Below are positions 1 to 6,766 of a DNA stretch of 64,000 nucleotides, in pieces. How positions within the stretch are numbered: the first letter of the stretch is position 1; each line of letters begins with the position of its first letter. Position numbers and translations under genes: made by a program. The notes under the pieces were generated by a model. It worked only from the letters and a program-made list of their open reading frames with translations, had not been told where the DNA came from and did not search any database. Origin of the DNA: Arabiibacter massiliensis (GTDB lineage: Bacteria; Actinomycetota; Coriobacteriia; Coriobacteriales; Eggerthellaceae); assembly GCF_900169505.1 (NCBI RefSeq), contig NZ_LT827021.1, positions 2,511,400 to 2,575,399 of the forward strand, given 5' to 3'.

Positions 1-2
1 TC

Positions 3-1130
3 TTTTTCGCGCAGCACGCCTTGATGGCCCTTGGGACGGCCGGCTATGCGATGGTGCTGTTTGATAGGTTCTGCTGCCTGGAGGGTTCCTCCGACAGGCG
101 TTTCGCAATGCTGTTCGGCACGCTTATGTCGTTTTTCTTTTGCCTGGCGGCGACAAGCCTCGACGCTTCGATCGGTCGGGTGCTTGCACTCGCCTTCCCC
201 GCGCTGTCGGCGCTTGTTCTCTTGCGCTATGTGCCTGCCTGCGATCCGGTCGAGGGGGAGCCCTGCATCGAAACGCGGTCGCGGCGGCCTGCGCCCGGCT
301 ATCTGAAGACACTTGCCATGATTTTCGTCTTCGCGCTGTCCTTGAATTTCATACGCATCGCCGTGGAAAGTTCGACGGGAACTGCCGAAGCCGGGCGAGC
401 GGGTGGTTTTGCCGAGATCGCGCTTGTGCTCGCAGTGATAACGGTCATGGAGTTCGCTTTCAAAAAACCGGCTTCCGTTGCGGTGCCGTTGGCCCTCATC
501 ACCCTGATCACGTTCGCGATGCTTTGCGTTTTGATGCGCGTCCGTCCGCTGTTCGGAGTCGCTTCGGCGTTTGCCGCGGCGGGCTATTTCTATTATGTGA
601 CGCTTCTTTGGAGGATCGCCGCCGATCATGCGCGAGGGTCGTCCAACCGGGTAGGCGTCATGGCGGTTGCATTCGCCGTGAACGCTTGCGGACTCTTTTT
701 CGGAACGGTCGCCGCGCATGTGACCCTTGCTCTGCCGGAGACTTCGAGCCTCGTGGTGTCGCTTTGCATAGCGTACTTGGTGTTTGTGGCGGGGTTCGTA
801 TTGTCGCGCTTGGACTACTTGGGCGTGCGGCGTGGGGAAGAGGGCACGCCGAGGTGGCGGGGCGCGTATGAGGGCGAAGGCTTCGAGCGCGCATTGAGAT
901 CCATAGCCGATGAGTACGGCCTCACGAACAGGGAGCTCGAAACCCTTCGGCATGCCGTCTCGCGAAAAGGATACAAGGCCATAGCCTCGAGCATGGGCGT
1001 GTCGGAGAACACGGTCAAGACCCATGCCGCCCACATATATCAAAAGCTCGACTTGCACTCGAAAGACGAACTCGCCCTGTTCGTCGAAAAACGCATGAAG
1101 GAGCACGGAGCGAATCTTCGCGAGCCTTGA
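3..1130 (+). CDS. LuxR-type regulator with membrane N-terminus (5' partial)
   Basis: The frame is open to the left edge of the window, so the true start lies upstream; the first ATG inside is at 24. About 290 residues of hydrophobic segments (several predicted membrane helices) are followed by a cytoplasmic C-terminal LuxR/GerE helix-turn-helix. The HTH has the usual features: LTNRELETL, then IASSMGVSENTVKTHAAHIYQKL, close to the C-terminus. This architecture, a polytopic membrane sensor fused directly to a LuxR HTH, is frequent and highly expanded in Eggerthellaceae; the ligand of each copy is generally unknown. It stands alone, followed by a 470-bp gene-free stretch. Its target genes cannot be told from this window. 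Confidence 0.85.
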   Translation, partial: FFAQHALMALGTAGYAMVLFDRFCCLEGSSDRRFAMLFGTLMSFFFCLAATSLDASIGRVLALAFPALSALVLLRYVPACDPVEGEPCIETRSRRPAPGYLKTLAMIFVFALSLNFIRIAVESSTGTAEAGRAGGFAEIALVLAVITVMEFAFKKPASVAVPLALITLITFAMLCVLMRVRPLFGVASAFAAAGYFYYVTLLWRIAADHARGSSNRVGVMAVAFAVNACGLFFGTVAAHVTLALPETSSLVVSLCIAYLVFVAGFVLSRLDYLGVRRGEEGTPRWRGAYEGEGFERALRSIADEYGLTNRELETLRHAVSRKGYKAIASSMGVSENTVKTHAAHIYQKLDLHSKDELALFVEKRMKEHGANLREP

Positions 1131-1172
1131 GTCCGACAAACGCGTATTCGGGAGAGGGACTCGCGAAGCTAT

Positions 1173-1322
1173 GCACCAGATTTGCGTCTGTGCGAGCTGT
1201 TGCATGAGGCTAACTCGTTGGAGGGCTTTCTGTGATTCACGCGACCAGGCACGATGCGAGCTTCACGCGAGAAAAGACGAGTTTCCCCCAGCTAACACCT
1301 CGCACAGACGCAAATTCCGTGC
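1173..1322. repeat. 150-bp imperfect inverted repeat
   Basis: Two 24-nt ends at 1173-1196 and 1299-1322 are reverse complements at 21 of 24 positions, sharing TTTGCGTCTGTGCGAG exactly. Further weak pairing continues inward (TAACTCGT against ACGAG, TTCACGCG against CGCGTGAA), so the whole segment could fold as one long stem. It lies downstream of the LuxR gene. It has no coding capacity and resembles a non-autonomous palindromic element. The remaining sequence to 1597 shows no gene or other signal I can support. Confidence 0.6.
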
Positions 1323-1597
1323 AACCCGAGAAATTGGGGGCTTCATTCTCGCTGGACGACAAACACGGCGCGCCAACTCGGTTCTTCGACGAAACGAGGT
1401 GCTCGAGTCACAGTTTTGTCCGCTCTGAAGCGATTTCAGGCGGTTGGGGTGATTTCCAGCCGCTATCAAGCGAAGGGTGAAGGCGTTTTCCCAGCTCGCG
1501 AGAAGCTCCCCTCGCGATGTTAGCCCGTGCGAGCTTCAGAACGGCGAAAACTGTGCATCGGGGCAGCCGATTCCGCGATGTCGTGCTTGCAGCGCCG

Positions 1598-1966
1598 CTA
1601 ATCTTTCCCGACGATGGCGTTCATGATGCCGGATACGATGCTGATCACGATGCTCGCCACGAAGGCGCTGCCGAAGGTGGCGATGTCGATGCCCACCTGG
1701 AAGATGCCGTTGGCCAGCCACGCGGCCACGTACAGCATGAACGTGTTCACCACCAGGTAGAAGATGCCCAGCGTGATGAACGTGATGGGCAGGCTGAGCA
1801 CCTGCATGATGGGCTTGATGCTGATGTTGATGAGCGACAGGATGAGCCCGAAGATGGCGATGGCCGCCCAGGCCTCGGTGCCGCCCACCACCTCGATGCC
1901 CGGCACCAGCCACACGGCCACGCCCACGGCGATGGCGGTCACAAGCCAGCGGATGATGAAGTTCAT
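1598..1966 (-). CDS. Phage-holin-4-2 / YvlD-like small membrane protein
   Basis: The protein has 122 residues and four hydrophobic segments. It begins MNFIIRWLVTAIAVGVAVWL and contains the N-I-S-I-K-P-I motif between helices 2 and 3 that is typical of the Pfam Phage_holin_4_2 (YvlD) family. These are chromosomal integral membrane proteins of unknown role, not phage holins in the strict sense. The start at 1966 is chosen because AAAGGACG lies just upstream; an open frame extends further but has no ribosome site. It is monocistronic, facing away from the antiporter gene to its right. Confidence 0.8.
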   Translation of the reverse strand: MNFIIRWLVTAIAVGVAVWLVPGIEVVGGTEAWAAIAIFGLILSLINISIKPIMQVLSLPITFITLGIFYLVVNTFMLYVAAWLANGIFQVGIDIATFGSAFVASIVISIVSGIMNAIVGKD

Positions 1967-2078
1967 GGGGCGTCCTTTCGCGCGATTTCTCTCGGAAGCA
2001 CTATACCGCGCGACAAAGCGCGCGGCGTGCAAAAGTCATGAAGCCGTTACCGCTGGCGCGCCGGCAAATGCAAGCGGC

Positions 2079-2124
2079 GAATCGTGCATAACGTGCATTT
2101 TCTGCCGCGCGTTATGCACGATTC
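2079..2124. terminator. 14-bp perfect hairpin downstream of the antiporter gene
   Basis: GAATCGTGCATAAC (2079-2092) and GTTATGCACGATTC (2111-2124) are perfect reverse complements around an 18-nt loop. No U-tract follows on either strand, so factor-dependent termination or RNA 3'-end protection is as likely as intrinsic termination. It sits in the gap between two genes transcribed to the left. Confidence 0.45.
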
Positions 2125-2177
2125 CGGGGAAAGGGAGGGGGATGCCAGCCGTCCCTCCCTCTCCCGGGCCGGCGCCG

Positions 2178-3647
2178 CTAGAACACCGAGATCGTCCCGG
2201 TGGCCATGAGCGCGATCGACGCCACCATCACCACCACGATCACCGCGGCTATCACCTTGTCGGCCAGCTGCGGCAGCACCTTCTCGCCGCGCTCGCGCTG
2301 GCCCATCGCGTACACGATGATGCCGGGAGCGAACAGGATGGTGGTTATCATGATGCCCACGAGCCCCGCCGCCCACACGAGGAACACCGTGTACACGAAG
2401 CCCACCGTGCCCAGCACGCGCGCTTTCTTCACCTGCTCGGGCGCCAGATGCTGCCGCTTCCAGGCGATCTTCATGTAGTAGGCGGCCGAGCACACGTAGG
2501 GGATGAGGATGGTGGACACGGCGCATGCGTAGAAGAACTGGTACGTGGACTCGGAGAACACCGACACCACCAGGAACAGCTGCGTGATGCCGGCCGAGAT
2601 GAGCACGGTCACGATGGGCGCGCCGTTCTTGTTCGTGCGCGCAAACGACTTGGGGAACACGCCTTGGCGCGCGGCCTCGAACGGCGTCTCGGCGGCGATG
2701 ATCACGTAGCCCAGCATCGCGCCCAGAAGCGACAGCACCACGCCCAGGTTCACGATGCCCGCGCCTACGGGCCCGATGGCGTGCTCCAGGATGCCGGCCA
2801 TGGACGGCGTGGCCAGCTGCGCCATCTCGGCGCGCGGCATGACGCCCATGCTCTCCAGCGAGATGATCAGGTACAGCACGAACACCGACACGAATCCGAT
2901 GACGGTGGCGCGGCCCACGTCGCGGGCGTACTTCGCGCGGCCGGAGATGACCACGGCGCCCTCGATGCCGGTGAACACCCACACGAGCGCGATCATGGTG
3001 GAGATGATCTGCGTGCCCAAGTCGGGGCCGCCGGGCTCGCCCCAGAAGTTCTCCATGAAGATGGCCGGGTCGAACTTGCCCAGAAGCGCGATGGACAGCA
3101 CGAACAGCGCGAGCGGCACCAGCTTGGCGATGGTCACCACCACGTTGATGCCTGCCGCCTCCTTCACGCCGCGCGACACCAGGTATACCAGCAGCCACAG
3201 GAACGCCGACGCGCAGATGCACGACAGCAGGTTGTTGCCGCTCTCGAACGGATGGAAGAAGTATCCCAGCGCCGAGAACAGCAGGATGGCGAACGACACG
3301 TTGGACAGGCACGCGGATATCCAGTACCCCCACGCGGAGTTGAACCCGACGAAGTCGCCGAAGCCGGCCGCCGCGTAGGCGTAGATGCCGCCGGTGAGGT
3401 CGGGCCGCGCCTGCGACAGCCCGTTGAAGCACATCATGAGCGCGAACACGCCCACGAAGCAGATGGCCCAGCTGATGAGCACGGCGCCGGTGTTGGCACC
3501 GCCGGCGGCCATGTCGCCGGCCAGCGCGAAGATGCCGCCGCAGATGCTGGCGGTGATCACCATCATGGTGAGCCGGAACAGGCCCAGGCCGTTCGGGTCG
3601 ATGATGAGGCCCTTGTCGTCGGACGTGGTTGAGACAGCACGAGACAT
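2178..3647 (-). CDS. APC-family basic amino acid antiporter
   Basis: The protein has 489 residues with 12 or more predicted helices. TM1 shows the ASICGGIFALAGDMA glycine-rich stretch, and the overall pattern is that of the basic amino acid/polyamine antiporter (ArcD/LysP-like APC) group. The start at 3647 (MSRAVSTTSD) follows a strong GAAAGGAGGGG site; the longer frame is unsupported. It lies 104 bp downstream of the DDAH-type hydrolase on the same strand, with a strong hairpin between them. That pairing suggests uptake of arginine or methylated arginine in exchange for a product such as citrulline or ornithine. The exact substrate is inference. Confidence 0.85.
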   Translation of the reverse strand: MSRAVSTTSDDKGLIIDPNGLGLFRLTMMVITASICGGIFALAGDMAAGGANTGAVLISWAICFVGVFALMMCFNGLSQARPDLTGGIYAYAAAGFGDFVGFNSAWGYWISACLSNVSFAILLFSALGYFFHPFESGNNLLSCICASAFLWLLVYLVSRGVKEAAGINVVVTIAKLVPLALFVLSIALLGKFDPAIFMENFWGEPGGPDLGTQIISTMIALVWVFTGIEGAVVISGRAKYARDVGRATVIGFVSVFVLYLIISLESMGVMPRAEMAQLATPSMAGILEHAIGPVGAGIVNLGVVLSLLGAMLGYVIIAAETPFEAARQGVFPKSFARTNKNGAPIVTVLISAGITQLFLVVSVFSESTYQFFYACAVSTILIPYVCSAAYYMKIAWKRQHLAPEQVKKARVLGTVGFVYTVFLVWAAGLVGIMITTILFAPGIIVYAMGQRERGEKVLPQLADKVIAAVIVVVMVASIALMATGTISVF

Positions 3648-3714
3648 AGCCCCTCCTTTCGAGGGTGCGAACAAGGAATATGGCAGCGGTGGAATAGGGG
3701 AGGAGGGGGAAGCG

Positions 3715-3743
3715 GGGCCCTGCGCCCGATCGACGCAGGGCCC
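3715..3743 (-). terminator. GC-rich hairpin after the DDAH gene
   Basis: GGGCCCTGCG (3715-3724) pairs perfectly with CGCAGGGCCC (3734-3743) around a 9-nt loop, 8 bp after the hydrolase stop codon. No U-run follows on the minus strand. It probably attenuates or stabilises the upstream transcript. Confidence 0.5.
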
Positions 3744-3751
3744 TCGTCAGG

Positions 3752-4528
3752 TTAGAAGCGCAGCGACAGGCAGCTCAGGCCGCCGTCGAGCTTGCGGTAC
3801 TCGGACGTGTCCACCGTGAGCGTCTTGTAGCCGGCGTCCTGCACGGCTTTCAGCACCGTGGGGTAGCCCTCGGGCACGATGACGGTGCCGTTCACCCAGA
3901 TGCAGTTGGCGGCGTAGGCCTCGTCCTCGGGAATCTCGATGCGGTTGTACTGCTCGAAGTCGGGCTTCGTCACGAACTCGCCGGACACCAGCATGTTGCC
4001 GTCCTCCAGGTAGTTCACGCCGGTCTTCAGGTGCAGCACGAACTCCAGCGGCACCTCGGAGCCCTCGAGGCCCCAGCCTTCCAGGATCTCGAAGAACTGG
4101 CGGATGCCCTCCTCGTTCGTGCGCGCGGAGCGGCCCACGTAGAAGTGGTCGCCCACCATCATCACGTCGCCGCCGTCGAGCGTGCCGGGATTCTGGATGT
4201 GCTTGACGTGCTCGTCGTCGAAGAACTTGCGCACGGCGGGCTCGATCTCGTCCTTCTCGCCGTTGCGGCTGTCGGCGCCCGGGTTCGTGATGATGGCGCC
4301 GCAGCGCGTGATGACGGCCGGGTCCTCCACGAAGCAGGAGTCGGGGAATTCCTCGAGCGCGGGCAGGACGGTGACCTCGACGCCGCACTGCTTGAGGGCG
4401 GCGATGTAGTCGTCGTGCTGCTTGCAGGCCAGCTCGTAGTCGGGCTTGCCCAGCTCAGGGGCCGAGGTGATACCCTCCACCATGGACTTGGCGGGGCGGC
4501 GGACGATGACGTTGGAGAACTTGGTCAT
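3752..4528 (-). CDS. ddaH: Dimethylarginine dimethylaminohydrolase (DDAH)-like amidinotransferase-fold hydrolase
   Basis: The protein has 258 residues, the size of bacterial DDAH (about 254) and much shorter than arginine deiminase (about 410). Catalytic features are visible: FPDSCFVEDPAVI (substrate/acid residues), LDGGD, His166 in FVLHLKTG, and the nucleophile Cys253 in GGLSCLSLRF at the C-terminus. DDAH hydrolyses N-omega-methylated arginines to citrulline and methylamines. Start 4528 follows AGAAAGGATCC; an upstream ATG gives an unsupported extension. The gene is followed by an amino acid antiporter and is divergent from a GntR regulator, which probably controls it. An arginine- or agmatine-type activity cannot be excluded by sequence alone. 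Confidence 0.85.
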   Translation of the reverse strand: MTKFSNVIVRRPAKSMVEGITSAPELGKPDYELACKQHDDYIAALKQCGVEVTVLPALEEFPDSCFVEDPAVITRCGAIITNPGADSRNGEKDEIEPAVRKFFDDEHVKHIQNPGTLDGGDVMMVGDHFYVGRSARTNEEGIRQFFEILEGWGLEGSEVPLEFVLHLKTGVNYLEDGNMLVSGEFVTKPDFEQYNRIEIPEDEAYAANCIWVNGTVIVPEGYPTVLKAVQDAGYKTLTVDTSEYRKLDGGLSCLSLRF

Positions 4529-4595
4529 GGTGCGGATCCTTTCTGACAGGGTGTTCGTTGTCGGTGCTCCTTGTGCTGCACATTGTATTCTGTAT

Positions 4596-4607
4596 ATTGT
4601 ATACAAT
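4596..4607. promoter_or_regulatory. Candidate GntR operator palindrome
   Basis: ATTGTATACAAT is a perfect 12-bp palindrome about 68 bp upstream of ddaH. A related GGTATACA occurs at 4762-4769, just before the divergent GntR gene. Short AT-rich palindromes with a GTATAC core fit FCD-type GntR operators. The assignment to this regulator is inferred from position. Confidence 0.5.
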
Positions 4608-4651
4608 CAAGGGGGTGCAGGAAGTTTTTCCAAAAACGTTGAAAACGAGGG

Positions 4652-4751
4652 GACGAAGGTGGGCGGGGGCGTGACAAAGGGACGGGGATAATGTCACGCG
4701 CTGTCATCGGTGACATTATCCCCGTCCCTTTGTCACGCCCCCGCCTTCGTC
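4652..4751. repeat. Long hairpin, GTGACAAAGGGACGGG family
   Basis: Arm 1 (4652-4697) and arm 2 (4710-4751) are perfectly complementary apart from a 4-nt insertion (TGGG) in arm 1, giving a 34-bp plus 8-bp stem with a 12-nt loop. The core GTGACAAAGGGACGGGGATA recurs in shorter form at 19214-19288 and 51664-51694. It occupies the space between the ddaH promoter and the GntR gene, so it could insulate the two divergent units. Confidence 0.85.
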
Positions 4752-4806
4752 ATGGTATATTGGTATACATGAAGCAACGCGTATTCCAGCGTGACGGGTG
4801 GTGTCC

Positions 4807-5457
4807 ATGGCAAACGAGTTCCGGTCCCTCAAGGACCACGTGTACGACTACATCGCCGACCTCATCGACGGGGGCAGCCTGGCCGATGACCACAAGATAA
4901 GCGAGCAGCAGATCTGCGACGCGCTGGGCGTGAGCCGCACGCCGGTGCGCGAGGCGCTCATCCAGCTGGCCGCCGACGGCTATTTGGAGAACGTGCCGCG
5001 CAAGGGCTTCTACGTGAAGCGCGTCACAGAGGACAGCGCGCGCGAGATCGTGGAGATCATCGGGCCCCTCGACGGCCGCGCGGCCCTGCTGGCCGTGGAC
5101 GCGATGACCGACGACGACATCGCCCAGCTGCAGTTTCTGCACGGCAGCATGCAGCTGGCCGTCGACAAGGGCCTCTACAAGAAGTACGACGACCTTCAGC
5201 GCGACTTCCACGATTGCTACGTGGTCAAATGCGGGAACTCCCGCCTGATCGGGTTCATCCATCAGCTCAACCGCTACTTCATGAAGCGCGAGTACGCCAA
5301 CGTGGACGAAGCCGAGCTCGGCGCGCTTCTTCGCAAGGCCAACGACGAGCACGAGGAGATCGTGCGGCTGTTCGAGCAGCGCGACGGCGAGGCCCTGCAG
5401 CGCTACATCCGCGACGTGCATTGGAGCATCGACAATGCGAAATTCCTCGTCTGGTAG
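4807..5457 (+). CDS. GntR/FCD-family transcriptional regulator
   Basis: The protein has 216 residues. An N-terminal winged helix (about residues 5-70) carries the family signature GVSRTPVREALIQLA, then PRKGFYVK. The C-terminal all-helical FCD domain binds a small acidic ligand in known relatives. I chose ATG 4807 (MANEF); a GTG at 4798 in the same frame is an alternative, and neither has a strong ribosome site. It is divergent from ddaH and the antiporter, its most likely targets. Its 3' end overlaps the methyltransferase gene by 23 bp. Confidence 0.85.
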   Translation: MANEFRSLKDHVYDYIADLIDGGSLADDHKISEQQICDALGVSRTPVREALIQLAADGYLENVPRKGFYVKRVTEDSAREIVEIIGPLDGRAALLAVDAMTDDDIAQLQFLHGSMQLAVDKGLYKKYDDLQRDFHDCYVVKCGNSRLIGFIHQLNRYFMKREYANVDEAELGALLRKANDEHEEIVRLFEQRDGEALQRYIRDVHWSIDNAKFLVW

Positions 5458-6766
5458 CGCGCGCGGCGAGAAGGGCGCGCGCCCGGCCACCTTGCCCGGC
5501 TGCCCGCACGCCCGCGAATGCGGGGCGTGCCAGCATGTGAACGAGCCCTACGCCGAGCAGCTCGCGCGCAAGGATGCGCGGGTGGCAGAGCTGCTCGCCC
5601 CCGTGGCGCCGCCCGAGGCGCTGCGTCCCATCCTGGGGATGGACGAGCCCTTCCACTACCGCAACAAGGTGGTGTCGCCCTACGCGCCGGGCCGGAAGCT
5701 GCCGGGGGGCGCGCCGCGCAACAGCAAGCGCTCGGGCCGCGAGGCGCGCCCGCACGCCGCCCGCCGCGAGATCCTCTGCGGCATGTACGCCGCCGGCACG
5801 CACCGCATCGTGTCCACCGACGGCTGCCTGGTGGAGAACGAGCAGGCCAAGCGCATCATCCGTGCCGTCCGCGACCTCATGCCGCGCTTCGGCATGGAGC
5901 CCTACAACGAAGACGTGGGCACCGGATTTCTGCGCCACGCCGTGGTGCGCGTCGGCCACCAAAGCGGCGAGATCCTCGTCACCCTCGTCACGAACGGCCG
6001 CGCGTTCCCCGCATCGCGCGCGTTCTGCCGCGAGCTGGTCAAGCGCTGTCCGGCCATCACCTCCATCGTGCAGAACGTGAACGAGCGCCAGACCAACGTC
6101 ATCCTCGGCCAGCACGAGCAGCGGCTCTACGGCCCCGGCTTCATCCTGGACACGCTGTGCGGTCTGAGCTTCCGCATCTCTTCTCAGTCGTTCTACCAGG
6201 TGAACGCCGTGCAGACCGAGGTGCTCTACGAAACCGCTATCGAGCTGGCGGGCTTCACGGGAAAAGAGCGCGCCATCGACGCCTACTGCGGCACGGGCAC
6301 CATCGGCCTCGTGGCCGCCAAGCGCGGCGCCGCGCAGGTCACCGGCGTGGACACGACGGCTTCGGCCATCCGCGACGCGCGCGAGAACGCCCGCCACAAC
6401 GGCGTGGAAAACGCCCGCTTCGTCGTGGGCGACGCGGGTGAGTTCATGCGCGAGGCCGCCGCGACCGGCGAGCGCATAGACGTGCTGCTGATGGACCCGC
6501 CGCGCGCCGGCGCGAGCGAGGAGTTCCTCGAGGCCGCGGCCGTCCTCGCGCCCAGGCGCATCGTCTACATCTCGTGCAATCCGGAAACCCAGGTGCGCGA
6601 TCTCGCCCGCCTGCGCGAGCGCGGCTACGCCGTGCGCGCCGTGCAGCCGGTGGACATGTTCCCGCACACCGACCACATCGAGACGATCGCGCTCGCGGAG
6701 CGCGTGGAGGGGCCCGCGTCGGCGGGCGAGTCGAAGGGGCAGGAGGGGCCGCATGGACAAGATTGA
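5435..6766 (+). CDS. RlmD/TrmA-type RNA (uracil-C5)-methyltransferase
   Basis: The protein has 443 residues. It transfers a methyl group from SAM to C5 of uridine in rRNA or tRNA. An iron-sulfur motif C-x5-C-x2-C is present (Cys23, Cys29, Cys32), with a plausible fourth ligand in TDGCLVE. The catalytic half shows QSFYQVNAVQTEVLY, the SAM motif DAYCGTGTIGLVAA, LMDPPRAG, and the nucleophile in YISCNPET. The usual N-terminal TRAM domain is absent. The choice between RlmD, RlmCD and TrmA specificity cannot be made here. The start overlaps the GntR gene, and the stop overlaps the next gene's start, so the three are probably cotranscribed. Confidence 0.88.
   Translation: MRNSSSGSARGEKGARPATLPGCPHARECGACQHVNEPYAEQLARKDARVAELLAPVAPPEALRPILGMDEPFHYRNKVVSPYAPGRKLPGGAPRNSKRSGREARPHAARREILCGMYAAGTHRIVSTDGCLVENEQAKRIIRAVRDLMPRFGMEPYNEDVGTGFLRHAVVRVGHQSGEILVTLVTNGRAFPASRAFCRELVKRCPAITSIVQNVNERQTNVILGQHEQRLYGPGFILDTLCGLSFRISSQSFYQVNAVQTEVLYETAIELAGFTGKERAIDAYCGTGTIGLVAAKRGAAQVTGVDTTASAIRDARENARHNGVENARFVVGDAGEFMREAAATGERIDVLLMDPPRAGASEEFLEAAAVLAPRRIVYISCNPETQVRDLARLRERGYAVRAVQPVDMFPHTDHIETIALAERVEGPASAGESKGQEGPHGQD

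Noticed and set aside
1598..1966. Prophage remnant suggested by a holin-like gene
   Set aside because: The protein is of the chromosomal YvlD type, and no phage genes are near it.
3752..4528. Arginine deiminase (arcA)
   Set aside because: The protein is 258 residues, whereas ArcA is about 410, and the motif positions match DDAH.
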